Position numbers and translations under genes: made by a program. Below, piece after piece: positions 24,588 to 33,574 of a stretch of DNA of 34,565 nucleotides. The stretch is from Gammaproteobacteria bacterium. Its GTDB lineage: Bacteria; Pseudomonadota; Gammaproteobacteria; Steroidobacterales; Steroidobacteraceae. Position 1 is the stretch's first letter; every line of letters starts with the position of its first letter. The stretch is taken from contig DAHUXE010000096.1 in NCBI GenBank assembly GCA_027307325.1, positions 1 through 34,565 of the forward strand, written 5' to 3'. The notes under the pieces are model-generated. The model searched no databases, had not been told where the DNA came from, and saw only the letters and a program-made list of their open reading frames with translations.

Positions 24588-27248
24588 ATGAGAGAGAAAA
24601 ACAACAAGGCGCTCCGCCGGAGCGCTCGGTTGGTTCAAGAAGTTTCCACTGCGCCCGAGGGTGCACAAACCGTGATTGCAGCAGTCCCGCGACGAACACT
24701 GATCGGCGCCGCGGTAGCAGCGATCGTTTGCGGCGCTGCCGGGAACGCGGCGTATGCAGCGGACCAGGCGGCGGCCCCGGCCGCGGGGACCACGGCCGCG
24801 AGCGGTGAGACTCTGCAGGAAGTGGTGGTGACCGCCACGGCGCAGGGTGTGAGGAAACTCGACGCCAGCTACAACATCGTGTCGGCCTCTCTGCAGGACA
24901 TCGCGATGACGAATCCGCAGGCGGCGTCCGATATATACAAGCTCTCCCCAGGCGTCTGGCCGGAGAATTCCGGTGGACAGACCGGCGTTAACATCGACGT
25001 CGCCGGCTTCCCCAATGGCGGCGGCGATTCCCCCTACTTCACGACGATGATCCAGGGTTCACCGGTCTACGGCTCGCCGTTCCTGTCCTTCATGGACAAC
25101 AGCTCCTTCATCCGCATGGACGACACGGTCGAGCGCGTCGAGATCGTGCAGGGTGGAACCAGCGCGATCTTCGGCCCGGGACAGGAGGGTGCGACCGCAA
25201 ACTTCATCCTGCGAACCGGCAAGGACAAGAGCGAAGGTTCGATCGGCGTCACCTACGGATTCGAGGGGCTGTATCGCACGGATCTGTTCCAGAGTGGCAA
25301 GCTGGCTGACGGATGGTACGGCAGCATCGGCGGCTTTTACCGAACCTCGAATGGGGTGCGAGATCCGCAATATCCATCTGATATCGGCGGACAGCTGACG
25401 GCCACGTTGAAGCATGATCTCGACAATGGGTCGATCATGTTCTGGGCCAGAACCATGCACGACCACAACCAGTGGGTCGCGGACTTTCCCTACACAGTCC
25501 AGAACGGCAGCGTCAGCACCTATCCCGGGTTCAATCAGCTCAATTCCACCTGGAACAGCTACCAGCTGCAGAACTTCCTGATACCGAATCCAGGCTGCGG
25601 CCAGACGCCCCACTGTTTCCAGAATGACAATATCAGCGATGGCCGTGGTGGTGACCTGAGCTTTGTCGGCTCAGAACTCAAGATGTCGCTAGGAAACGGC
25701 TGGTCGATCAGCAACAACTTCATGTTCGATGGCGGGTACGTCAATACCCACGCGATGATCAACAACGGCAACCCGTCGACCCTCACCGCCTTCATTGCGG
25801 GTCTGGGCGCCGTGGCTGCCGGCAACCCCAACGGACTGACCGCTAACGAGATTCAGGCCATGTACCCGAGCGGGTCGCCGGTCGATCCCAATCAGAGCGT
25901 TGAGGCGCTGCAGACGTGGACGGTGCTGAAGAAGCTCACGAGCATCACCGACGAATTCCGCGCGATCAAGGAGCTCTTCGACGGTAACAACCTGACGGCC
26001 GGTGTATATGTAAACCACTACACCATGAACGATCAATGGTCGCTGGGCGCAAACGCACTGGTCAGTAATGTGCCGAACGCCGCGCCGATCATACTGACCG
26101 CCAACGTGGGTGGTGTCGCCTACCAGGTGAGCAGTCCGCAGGGCATCTACAATGCCAACGGAGGCTACCAGATCCTCCAGGACGGCAACGCCACGCAGGT
26201 GGCCGCTTATCTCTCCGACTCATGGAAGATCGATCGCTGGCTGCTCGATGCCTCGGTTCGGCTGGCTCACATCAGCCTGAGCCAGGAGACGAGCAACCTG
26301 GCTCACACAAACCTGAATGGAGGGGCGCCGGGAACAGGAACGATTCTCTGGGACAACGACGTGGCAATGCCCAACGGGACGTACTCGCACGGCAGCGCCA
26401 ACAACACCATGCCGACGTTCTCGGGCGGTGCCAACTACGAGTTCAATGACAACATGAGCGTCTACGGGCGCATCAACAACGGCCATTCGTTCGACGTGTT
26501 CGACGATGTCCGTTGCCAGAACTACGAGGGCGGCAACAGCTGTCCGAGTCACGTGCCGCAGTCGAGCGTCCAGAACTACGAGTTCGGATTCAAGATCCAG
26601 AACAAATGGACGTACATCGACGCATCGGCCTACGACAAGGAATTCAGCGGGCTGGCCTATACGCCCTCGGATATCAACGGCGTGCCGATCGGGCCGGCTA
26701 CCACCTATGGGTCGACCGCCAGGGGAGTACGGGTCGTCGGCAGCGTGAATCCCTTCGCGACCAGTGATAACCAGGCCCTGGCGGCCTTCAGGGTCACGGT
26801 GAACGGGATTTACGAGAAAGCCCATTACAAGGACTTCCAGGGCTGCTTCACGTACACCGATATCAACAACAACGTGATCTGCGGCACCATCAACGGCCAG
26901 CAGCTCGCCCGACTGCCGGATATGCAGCTCCGCGTCACGCCGAGCGACACGCAGCTCTTCAGCTGGGGTACGTTGACCGAGCAGTTGACTTACGAGCACA
27001 TCGGTCAGCGCTACCAGGACAACACGGGGCTCCTCCCGCTGCACAGCTACTATGATCTGGCAGCGGGTATCGATGCCCGGATCGGCGAGAGCTGGGAGCT
27101 CCGGTTGCTCGGCTCGAACCTCACCAACCAGATCGGTCTGACCGAGGGTAATGCCCGCTTTGGCGGCAACACGGTACAGAACAACGTGGGTATGGGTCGT
27201 TCGATCCAGGGCCGCGAAGTCAATGTGACCGTCAAGTACTTCTGGTAA
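24588..27248 (+). CDS. TonB-dependent receptor
   Basis: 886 aa; LQEVVVTATAQGVRKLDASYNI TonB-box/plug start; VERVEIVQGGTSAIFGPGQEGATANFILRTGK; C-terminal REVNVTVKYFW. AGGGAGGGG RBS-like sequence upstream. Confidence 0.93.
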   Translation: MREKNNKALRRSARLVQEVSTAPEGAQTVIAAVPRRTLIGAAVAAIVCGAAGNAAYAADQAAAPAAGTTAASGETLQEVVVTATAQGVRKLDASYNIVSASLQDIAMTNPQAASDIYKLSPGVWPENSGGQTGVNIDVAGFPNGGGDSPYFTTMIQGSPVYGSPFLSFMDNSSFIRMDDTVERVEIVQGGTSAIFGPGQEGATANFILRTGKDKSEGSIGVTYGFEGLYRTDLFQSGKLADGWYGSIGGFYRTSNGVRDPQYPSDIGGQLTATLKHDLDNGSIMFWARTMHDHNQWVADFPYTVQNGSVSTYPGFNQLNSTWNSYQLQNFLIPNPGCGQTPHCFQNDNISDGRGGDLSFVGSELKMSLGNGWSISNNFMFDGGYVNTHAMINNGNPSTLTAFIAGLGAVAAGNPNGLTANEIQAMYPSGSPVDPNQSVEALQTWTVLKKLTSITDEFRAIKELFDGNNLTAGVYVNHYTMNDQWSLGANALVSNVPNAAPIILTANVGGVAYQVSSPQGIYNANGGYQILQDGNATQVAAYLSDSWKIDRWLLDASVRLAHISLSQETSNLAHTNLNGGAPGTGTILWDNDVAMPNGTYSHGSANNTMPTFSGGANYEFNDNMSVYGRINNGHSFDVFDDVRCQNYEGGNSCPSHVPQSSVQNYEFGFKIQNKWTYIDASAYDKEFSGLAYTPSDINGVPIGPATTYGSTARGVRVVGSVNPFATSDNQALAAFRVTVNGIYEKAHYKDFQGCFTYTDINNNVICGTINGQQLARLPDMQLRVTPSDTQLFSWGTLTEQLTYEHIGQRYQDNTGLLPLHSYYDLAAGIDARIGESWELRLLGSNLTNQIGLTEGNARFGGNTVQNNVGMGRSIQGREVNVTVKYFW

Positions 27249-27261
27249 GACGATCCAAACC

Positions 27262-27297
27262 TCTCCCCTCACGGCGACGTGAGGGGAGATTTTTTTT
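27262..27297 (+). terminator. Rho-independent terminator for the TBDR gene
   Basis: TCTCCCCTCACG-GCGA-CGTGAGGGGAGA, perfect 12-bp stem with GNRA-type tetraloop, followed by TTTTTTTT. Confidence 0.95.
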
Positions 27298-27320
27298 GCG
27301 CGCCCGATATTCGCGCGGCT

Positions 27321-29150
27321 TCAGGCTTTGGCGGCGCCCGTGTCCGGAACGGCGTCGAAGGCGACGGTCAGGCGCGGCTGGTCGCTGGAAAATGGCAGTG
27401 TGCCGTGCCAGAAATACGACGGGAAGAGCACCAGCAGCCCCATCTCGGGGCGAACCGACAGCTCGGCCGGCAACGAGGGCGTTGTGAGCATGCCCGGCGC
27501 GCCGAAGCTCAGGATTCCCTCGTCCGTGTGTCCCGCTCTCATGCTGTCGGGCAGCTGAATGTAGCAGGCCGAGGAGATCCATCCGCGGGGATGCACGTGG
27601 CTCGTGTGGTAGCCGTCGCGGTGCAGACGGACCGACCAGGCGCCGTTGAAGCGCGTGGCGCCCCGATTGCGGCGGCGCAGGGCATCCTTCCCCTGGCCGA
27701 TGTGATCACGGTAGCGCGCGATCGGCGCGGCAAAGGCCCCAAAGAGCGCCTGGATGACGGGATCGTTACTCCGCGAGAGATCCTGGGTGGTCTCGGTACC
27801 CCGGCGCAACGACTGGTAGAGAAGGCGATGCCCGTGCGGGTTGTGCAGGGCGCTCAGGCGCAAGGCGAGCTCCGTCAGGAAGCTGCCGAGGTCAGGCCAA
27901 CCCGGAGGCGTATCGAGGAACGCCGAGAGAATCATCCGGTCGTAGTCGCAGAACGACTCGTAGCGCGGATCGCTCAGGAGCCGCAGCGCGGTCGTCTGCA
28001 TGGCAATGAGGTACTGATCGTCCGGTGCGGCCGCCAGTAAGGGGCCGCACTCGGCGAGCGCCCTGGCCCCCTCCCCCACACCCAGGTATGCGGCGCAGAG
28101 GAGCTTGCGGGCCGTATGGTCGTTGGGCAGCGCTCGCAGGGCCCGTTCCGCGAGCGTCAGGGCGCTGGCAAGGTCGAAGTCGAGCGCCGCCAGCCCCGCC
28201 CGAATGAGCAGATTCGGGTGGGACTCGGGACGTGCGGCACGCTCGGCGAGGCAGGCGAAGGCGCTGCGCGCCTCCCCGGCGCCCTGCAACAAGGCGGCTT
28301 TGGTGGCCCGCAGGGCATCGTCGTGGGGGAGCTTCCCGAGCGCCTGATCCAGAGAGCGCGTGGCCTCGAGGATATCGCCGGTGCGCATCCAGATGAGCTC
28401 CGCGAGGCGGTCGTGGGCTTCGGCGCGACGCGGATCGAGTCTCACGCACTCGCGCAGGGCCAGCTCGGCTTCGTCGAATCGCTCGAGGGCGAGGAGGCTC
28501 CGGGCATGGGTGTAGTGCAGTGCCGCCGTCGGTCGCGCGCGCTGCAGCGTCTGACGCGCCACACGCTCGGCTTCCTCCGGCTGCTGGGCGGCATTCAGGG
28601 CGACAGCCAGGGCATGGGTCGCGCCCGGGTTGGCCGGCGCCTGTGCCGCGAGACGCCGGTAGCTCGCCACCGCCTCGGCCTGACGACCCAGGGCGGCATA
28701 CGCTGCGACGTGCAGGGATGACAAGTCCGCGTCGGCCTTACCGCTCTCGCACCAGGGCGCAGCAACCTCGAGCGCCAGGGCGGGTTGGCCGGTGTGCAGG
28801 TAGTGGCGAGCCAGCAGGAACGCCGCCCGCAGATAAGCCGGCGTGCCCGCTACCGCATGCCGCAACAGGGGTAGCGCTTCGGCGCTGCGACCGGAGAGGA
28901 GCAGCAATTCCGCGAGCGCGGTCAGCGCAGGCGGCGATGCGGGGTCGATCGCGAGGGCCCGCCGCAGCAGGGACTCGGCCTGCGCGGTCTGGCCCAGCGC
29001 CTGCTTGGTGCCGGCCAGCAGCCACAGCCCCTCGAGGTAATCCGGATTTGCGGCTACCAGCGATTCCAGTTGCGCGTGCGCGGCTCCGTACTCACCGGAC
29101 TGAAGCAGGCCGCTGATGCGCCGCATGGACTCAGCCAGCGCTACCGACAT
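27321..29150 (-). CDS. TPR-repeat protein with C-terminal putative 2OG-Fe(II) oxygenase domain
   Basis: 609 aa; multiple TPRs (e.g. GEYGAAHAQLESLVAANPDYLEGLWLLAGTKQALGQTAQAESLLRRALAIDP); C-terminal FNGAWSVRLHRDGYHTSHVHPRGWISSACYIQLPD...LVLFPSYFWHGTLPFSSDQPRLTVAFD. Confidence 0.9.
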   Translation of the reverse strand: MSVALAESMRRISGLLQSGEYGAAHAQLESLVAANPDYLEGLWLLAGTKQALGQTAQAESLLRRALAIDPASPPALTALAELLLLSGRSAEALPLLRHAVAGTPAYLRAAFLLARHYLHTGQPALALEVAAPWCESGKADADLSSLHVAAYAALGRQAEAVASYRRLAAQAPANPGATHALAVALNAAQQPEEAERVARQTLQRARPTAALHYTHARSLLALERFDEAELALRECVRLDPRRAEAHDRLAELIWMRTGDILEATRSLDQALGKLPHDDALRATKAALLQGAGEARSAFACLAERAARPESHPNLLIRAGLAALDFDLASALTLAERALRALPNDHTARKLLCAAYLGVGEGARALAECGPLLAAAPDDQYLIAMQTTALRLLSDPRYESFCDYDRMILSAFLDTPPGWPDLGSFLTELALRLSALHNPHGHRLLYQSLRRGTETTQDLSRSNDPVIQALFGAFAAPIARYRDHIGQGKDALRRRNRGATRFNGAWSVRLHRDGYHTSHVHPRGWISSACYIQLPDSMRAGHTDEGILSFGAPGMLTTPSLPAELSVRPEMGLLVLFPSYFWHGTLPFSSDQPRLTVAFDAVPDTGAAKA

Positions 29151-29176
29151 GAAGACCTCTTAAGACGCGGATCCCG

Positions 29177-29857
29177 TCAGTGCAACTCGCGAATGCGGAT
29201 GCGGCGGATGGCGAGCGCCCCGGGATGATCGCCCTGGATCCCGATGAGGCCGCTGACTGCCAGCCCGTAATTCGGATACTTCGCGAACTTGCTCGCCGCC
29301 ACGCGCTTCTTCCAGTCCTCGCTGCCGAAGTCGTACTCGACGACCTTAGTCCCGTTCAGCCAGTGCTCGACGTGATTGCCGCGCACCACGAGCCGTGTTC
29401 TGTTCCAGTGATCGAAGGGCTTCTCGACTCCGGGCGGCACGCCATAGAGCGCATAGTCGGACCCGGCGGCGGTCAGCGGGCTCTTGCCGTCCTCGGCGTT
29501 GGCGTCATCGAGCAGCTGGTACTCCGGCGCGCTCCAGTAGATGTGGTCGTACTCGCGCGTGCCGCGGTAGAAGATGCCGCTGTTGCCCGCCTTGCCGATC
29601 TTCCACTCGAGCTCGAGCTCGAAGTTGCCGAACTTCTCGTTCGTCACGAGATCGTCCACCGGCCCGTCCTTGTGAAGCACGCCGCCATCGACGTGCCAGC
29701 CCGCAGGGAGCCCCTGCTCTTTCCAGCCCCGCCAGGCGGGTGCGCCGTGGTCCTCGAGCAGCGCTCGCCAGCCTCCCGCGGCAGCGCGATGCTCCGCTGC
29801 GAGGCCGGCGGCGGCCGCCAGGGAAAACACGAGCAGCGCACAAGCTGTCTTCCTCAT
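29177..29857 (-). CDS. DUF1080 (3-keto-disaccharide hydrolase family) exported protein
   Basis: 226 aa; signal peptide-like N-terminus; GWHVDGGVLHKDGPVDDLVTNEKFGNFELELEWKIGKAGNSGIFYRGTREYDHIYWSAPEYQLLDDAN...HWNRTRLVVRGNHVEHWLNGTKVVEYDFGS. Confidence 0.93.
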   Translation of the reverse strand: MRKTACALLVFSLAAAAGLAAEHRAAAGGWRALLEDHGAPAWRGWKEQGLPAGWHVDGGVLHKDGPVDDLVTNEKFGNFELELEWKIGKAGNSGIFYRGTREYDHIYWSAPEYQLLDDANAEDGKSPLTAAGSDYALYGVPPGVEKPFDHWNRTRLVVRGNHVEHWLNGTKVVEYDFGSEDWKKRVAASKFAKYPNYGLAVSGLIGIQGDHPGALAIRRIRIRELH

Positions 29858-29885
29858 GGATTGCTCCTCGAAAAGGATTCGCCCG

Positions 29886-30521
29886 TCATGTCAGGTTGAG
29901 TTTCTTCAGCAGCTCGGGCGGCGCCCCGTCGAAGCTCGTGAGGGGCACGTTGCCGATGTAGCCGAGATCCTTGGCTCCGGCGGGACTCGAGTAGAAGGCG
30001 GCGGCGGTCAGATCCCGGTAGAGCGCGAAGAAATGCGCAGCCTCGCGATGCTCCGGCGCGGCCCGCGTCGCGTCGCAGAGCAGATCGCAGACGGCCGCTT
30101 GCCGGGCGGCGTCGAGCTCCGCAAAGCCCCTGGCTCCGCGCCGGGCGCCCTCCGCGTCGAGCCAGGCGAAGCCCTCGAGCACGACCGGCCGGTCGCGCTG
30201 TTGCGTCGGGTACGGCGCGCTCACCCACTCGTCGATGAAGTCGACGACCCCGACGCCTGATGCGCTCGGGGAGTGCTCGTCGGCCGGAATGATGAGGTCG
30301 GAGAGCACCGCTGCGAGCCGCCGCTGGGCCGCGCTCAGGGTGAGCGGCCAGAACTCGCCCCGCTTGTGGGGCGTAACGAGGTCGGGATCGGTGCCGTAGC
30401 CCGGCGTGGCCGGCGGCCGCAGCAGCGCCGTGCCGTGCGTCGGCGGCCCGGCCGCCGCGCGCCCTGCCGGCCAGGCTGCGCTCGCAGCCAGCATCCACTT
30501 GATGGTCGTGCGGCGGTCCAT
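29886..30521 (-). CDS. Gluconate 2-dehydrogenase subunit 3-family small subunit with Tat-like signal
   Basis: Start at 30521 inside the provided ORF: MDRRTTIKWMLAASAAWPAGRAAAG, then LSAAQRRLAAVLSDLIIPADEHSPSASGVGVVDFIDEWVSAPYP. TGATG overlap with the GMC stop. Confidence 0.88.
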   Translation of the reverse strand: MDRRTTIKWMLAASAAWPAGRAAAGPPTHGTALLRPPATPGYGTDPDLVTPHKRGEFWPLTLSAAQRRLAAVLSDLIIPADEHSPSASGVGVVDFIDEWVSAPYPTQQRDRPVVLEGFAWLDAEGARRGARGFAELDAARQAAVCDLLCDATRAAPEHREAAHFFALYRDLTAAAFYSSPAGAKDLGYIGNVPLTSFDGAPPELLKKLNLT

Positions 30522-32323
30522 CACAGCTCCTTGCGCCGCAGCGACGCGAGGATATGATCCGCCGCCCGCCAGGCGATCGCCATGATGGTGAGCGTCGGAT
30601 TCTTGTCGGCGTTCGAGGGGAATACCCCGCCGTCGGTGACGAAGAGGTTGGGCACGTCCCAGGTCTGGCACCACTGGTTGGTGACCGAGACCCTCGGGTC
30701 CGCTCCCATGATCGTACCTCCGACCTCGTGGATGATGAGCCCTCCGGGAGCGATCGCCTTCGCGCCGTCGGTCTCGATCTTCTGCGGCTTGCCGCCCATC
30801 GCCTCGATGATGTCGCCGAAGGTGCGCTGCATGTGCGCGGCCTGGCGCGTCTCGTGCTCGGACCATTGCCAGTGAAAGCGCAGCACCGGGATGCCGAACC
30901 GGTCCTTGACGCCGCCCGGGTCGATCTCGCAGTACGAGTTCTCGTTCGGGATCATCTCGCCGCGCCCGCTGAAATACACGAAGGAGCCGTAGTAGCGCCG
31001 CACGTCCTCCTTGAACTTCCTCCCGTAGTTGCCGCCGGTCAGCCACTCGAGACCGCTCCCCGTTCCGGGTCCCGGCATGCGCTTGCCGCCGCCGAACTCG
31101 ATGTGGTAGCCGCGCGCGAAGCCGAGCTTGCCGGCCAGCTGCTCCTTGTAGAGCCACCAGGGCGTATAGAGCTGATGACCGTCCGCGGCGTCCTCGTTGA
31201 GGGGCGGAAGGCTCTCGAGGAGCGGCACCTGTCCCGACACGTCGCTCCCGACCGTATCCATCAGATACCGGCCGACCTTGCCGCTCGAGTTCGCGAGCCC
31301 GTCGGGGAAGTGCGTGCTCTTCGAATTGAGGAGGATCCGCGCCGACTCGCAGGCGCTCGCAGCCAGCACCACGACGCGGGCGCTGGCGTGCTCATGGGCG
31401 CCGGTAGTGCGGTCGACGTAGCTCACACCGCTCGCGTGCCCATCGGCTGCGAGCGTCACCTCGTACACCATGGCGTCGGTCGTGATGTCGAGATTGCCGG
31501 TGGCGAGCGCCGGAGGCAGATGCACGGTCGTCGACTGATAGTTGGCGCGGATCGAGCAGCCGCGCCCGCAGGGCGTCGCCCACAGACACGGGGCGCGGCT
31601 CGCCATGTCGGCGGCGAGAATGCGCTGCGCCCGCTCGTTCCCCGGATGGATGCGCCGCGGGTTCGCCGTGTGATCGAGCGCTCGGGTCAGCACCGCGCGA
31701 TGTCCCGGAATCGCCGGGACGCCGAGGCGCCGCGCCCGCTGTGCGATCAGGTAATCGCTCACGATGGGTTTCGGCGGCGGCAGCAGGCAGCCGGGCGGGG
31801 AGTCCGGCGTGTTCTCCAGGCCCTCGCTGCTGCCGTATACGCCGATCAGGAGCTCGACCTTGTCGTAGTACGGTGCGACGTCCTCGTAGCCGATCGGCCA
31901 GTCGAAGCCGAGCCCGTCACGGCTCTTCGGCTTGAAGTCGTAGGGGCCGTTGCGCAGCGAGATGCGTCCCCAGTGGTTGGTGCGCCCGCCGAGCATGCGC
32001 GCCCGCCACCAGTCGAAGCGCCCCGCGTGCTCCTCGGTAGTACGCACGTACGGCTCACCCGGCACCTGCCAGCCGCCGTCCACGGTCGCGTCGTAGAAGC
32101 CGAACGGCTTCTGCGGCGTGCCGACCCCGCCCAAGGGAGCGAGGTCGGGCGTCTGAAACATCGGCGTCTCGCCCTCGGGCCTGTAACGGCGCCCGGCCTC
32201 GAGCATCAGCACCCGGGCTCCCTCCATGGAGAGCGTGTAAGCGGTCTGCCCGCCGGCGGCACCCGACCCGACCACGATCACGTCGTAAGTACGCTGCTGG
32301 GATTTCGGGGTCACGAACGGCAT
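30521..32323 (-). CDS. GMC family FAD-dependent oxidoreductase (sugar/glucoside dehydrogenase catalytic-subunit type)
   Basis: 600 aa; YDVIVVGSGAAGGQTAYTLSMEGARVLMLEAG FAD motif; C-terminal GGTIMGADPRVSVTNQWCQTWDVPNLFVTDGGVFPSNADKNPTLTIMAIAWRAADHI. Confidence 0.93.
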   Translation of the reverse strand: MPFVTPKSQQRTYDVIVVGSGAAGGQTAYTLSMEGARVLMLEAGRRYRPEGETPMFQTPDLAPLGGVGTPQKPFGFYDATVDGGWQVPGEPYVRTTEEHAGRFDWWRARMLGGRTNHWGRISLRNGPYDFKPKSRDGLGFDWPIGYEDVAPYYDKVELLIGVYGSSEGLENTPDSPPGCLLPPPKPIVSDYLIAQRARRLGVPAIPGHRAVLTRALDHTANPRRIHPGNERAQRILAADMASRAPCLWATPCGRGCSIRANYQSTTVHLPPALATGNLDITTDAMVYEVTLAADGHASGVSYVDRTTGAHEHASARVVVLAASACESARILLNSKSTHFPDGLANSSGKVGRYLMDTVGSDVSGQVPLLESLPPLNEDAADGHQLYTPWWLYKEQLAGKLGFARGYHIEFGGGKRMPGPGTGSGLEWLTGGNYGRKFKEDVRRYYGSFVYFSGRGEMIPNENSYCEIDPGGVKDRFGIPVLRFHWQWSEHETRQAAHMQRTFGDIIEAMGGKPQKIETDGAKAIAPGGLIIHEVGGTIMGADPRVSVTNQWCQTWDVPNLFVTDGGVFPSNADKNPTLTIMAIAWRAADHILASLRRKEL

Positions 32324-32346
32324 GGCACCTCACTCATCGCTGAATC

Positions 32347-33558
32347 TCAAGAGCGGTACGGCTCGCGGCCGACGCCCTGCGGAGCGAGCCCGGCGCTCGC
32401 GAGAACTTCGTGCTGGAGCGCATACATGGCGGCCGCCGCCTCATCGATCGCGCGCGTGAAGGCGAGCGAGCCGGCCAGGATGGGCTTCAAGCGCTCGCGG
32501 TCCTGGATGCGGGCCGGCGGGTATTCGTGCTCGACCACGAGATAAGTCTTCTCCGGGTCGATGGCGAGCAGCTCGCGCGCGGCGAGCTGGTGATCCAGCC
32601 AGTCCACCGAGCGATTCTGCAGGTAAGCGAGCGGGTCGTGGCGCGCGGTGCCGGGGAGCTCGTGCTCGGCGAACACGGTCTGCTTCTTCCAGGCGTTGAG
32701 CTGCTCGCCGGGATCCGAGCTCGGCTCCGCCCCGTGCCAGTCGCCGCGCTGCATCGTCTGCCCGCCGTAGCCCCACGCCGCGATGCCCTTCGATTCGATG
32801 ACCTGGCCTTTGACGTGAAAACCGCCGATCAGAAAATTGTAGCCGCTGTCCTTCAGGTACTGAAACACGGAGCGCGAGTCCTGCCCCATGAGGATGGCGT
32901 GCGAAGGGTCGTAGTGGATGCGGAACTGGTCGCCGACTCCGTGGCGCTCGCAGATGCGATGCAGGGCGATCCAGGGGCCGGGCGCGTAGGCGATGTTGTT
33001 GTGCCAGGCGTCGCTCACGTTCCAGCCGGGCATCGGGCACTGCTCGACGCGGAAGGTGAGGCCCCGGGCCTTCGCCTCCTTCAGCAGCGGCACGAACACC
33101 GCCTCGAACATGAGGAGATTGGCGTCCATGCTGAGGCGCGGGTTGCGCCCCACGAAGCCCGTCACGGCATCGGCCCCGAGCAGCGCCGCGGCGTCGAAGA
33201 CCTTGAGCATGAGCCGATGCTTCCTGCTGCGCACGGCCTCGTCGGCGGCCAGCATGTTGTCGAAGTAGCCGAGGTCCGAGAGGCCCACCCTGGTCGCCTG
33301 CATCGCGCGGCGCACGCGCGCCGCGCGGCTCGCGTCGAACGGCGAGCGCAGGTCGAGCGTGTTGGCCACGGGATCGAGCATCGCAGCGGCCGGCACGTCG
33401 CTCTCACTGGGATGCAGGGCGGCCGACAGCTCGATGTTCGGAGCGCCGATCTCGGCGGCGAAGGCGAGCCATTCCTCGACGGCCAGATCCGGATCGGCAT
33501 CGCGCTTGGCGCGCGGCGTCAGCTCCTGGAGCGCCGCGGTGAGGATGCTGAGGCGCAT
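32347..33558 (-). CDS. Sugar phosphate isomerase/epimerase-like TIM-barrel protein (xylose isomerase-like)
   Basis: Likely start 33558 ([20 protein letters not shown]), alternative 33588. Putative metal-site positions [36 protein letters not shown]. Confidence 0.87.
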   Translation of the reverse strand: MRLSILTAALQELTPRAKRDADPDLAVEEWLAFAAEIGAPNIELSAALHPSESDVPAAAMLDPVANTLDLRSPFDASRAARVRRAMQATRVGLSDLGYFDNMLAADEAVRSRKHRLMLKVFDAAALLGADAVTGFVGRNPRLSMDANLLMFEAVFVPLLKEAKARGLTFRVEQCPMPGWNVSDAWHNNIAYAPGPWIALHRICERHGVGDQFRIHYDPSHAILMGQDSRSVFQYLKDSGYNFLIGGFHVKGQVIESKGIAAWGYGGQTMQRGDWHGAEPSSDPGEQLNAWKKQTVFAEHELPGTARHDPLAYLQNRSVDWLDHQLAARELLAIDPEKTYLVVEHEYPPARIQDRERLKPILAGSLAFTRAIDEAAAAMYALQHEVLASAGLAPQGVGREPYRS

Positions 33559-33574
33559 GCTGCGCGGCCTGAAC

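Noticed and set aside
27262-27297. Bidirectional terminator for the TPR-2OG gene too
   Set aside because: No T-tract follows the hairpin on the minus strand; it works only for the + strand TBDR.
29886-31157. 423-aa minus-strand ORF
   Set aside because: N-terminal half overlaps the GMC gene in another frame; true small subunit starts at 30521.
30554-32545. 663-aa + strand ORF
   Set aside because: Antisense to the GMC oxidoreductase; no domain-like sequence.
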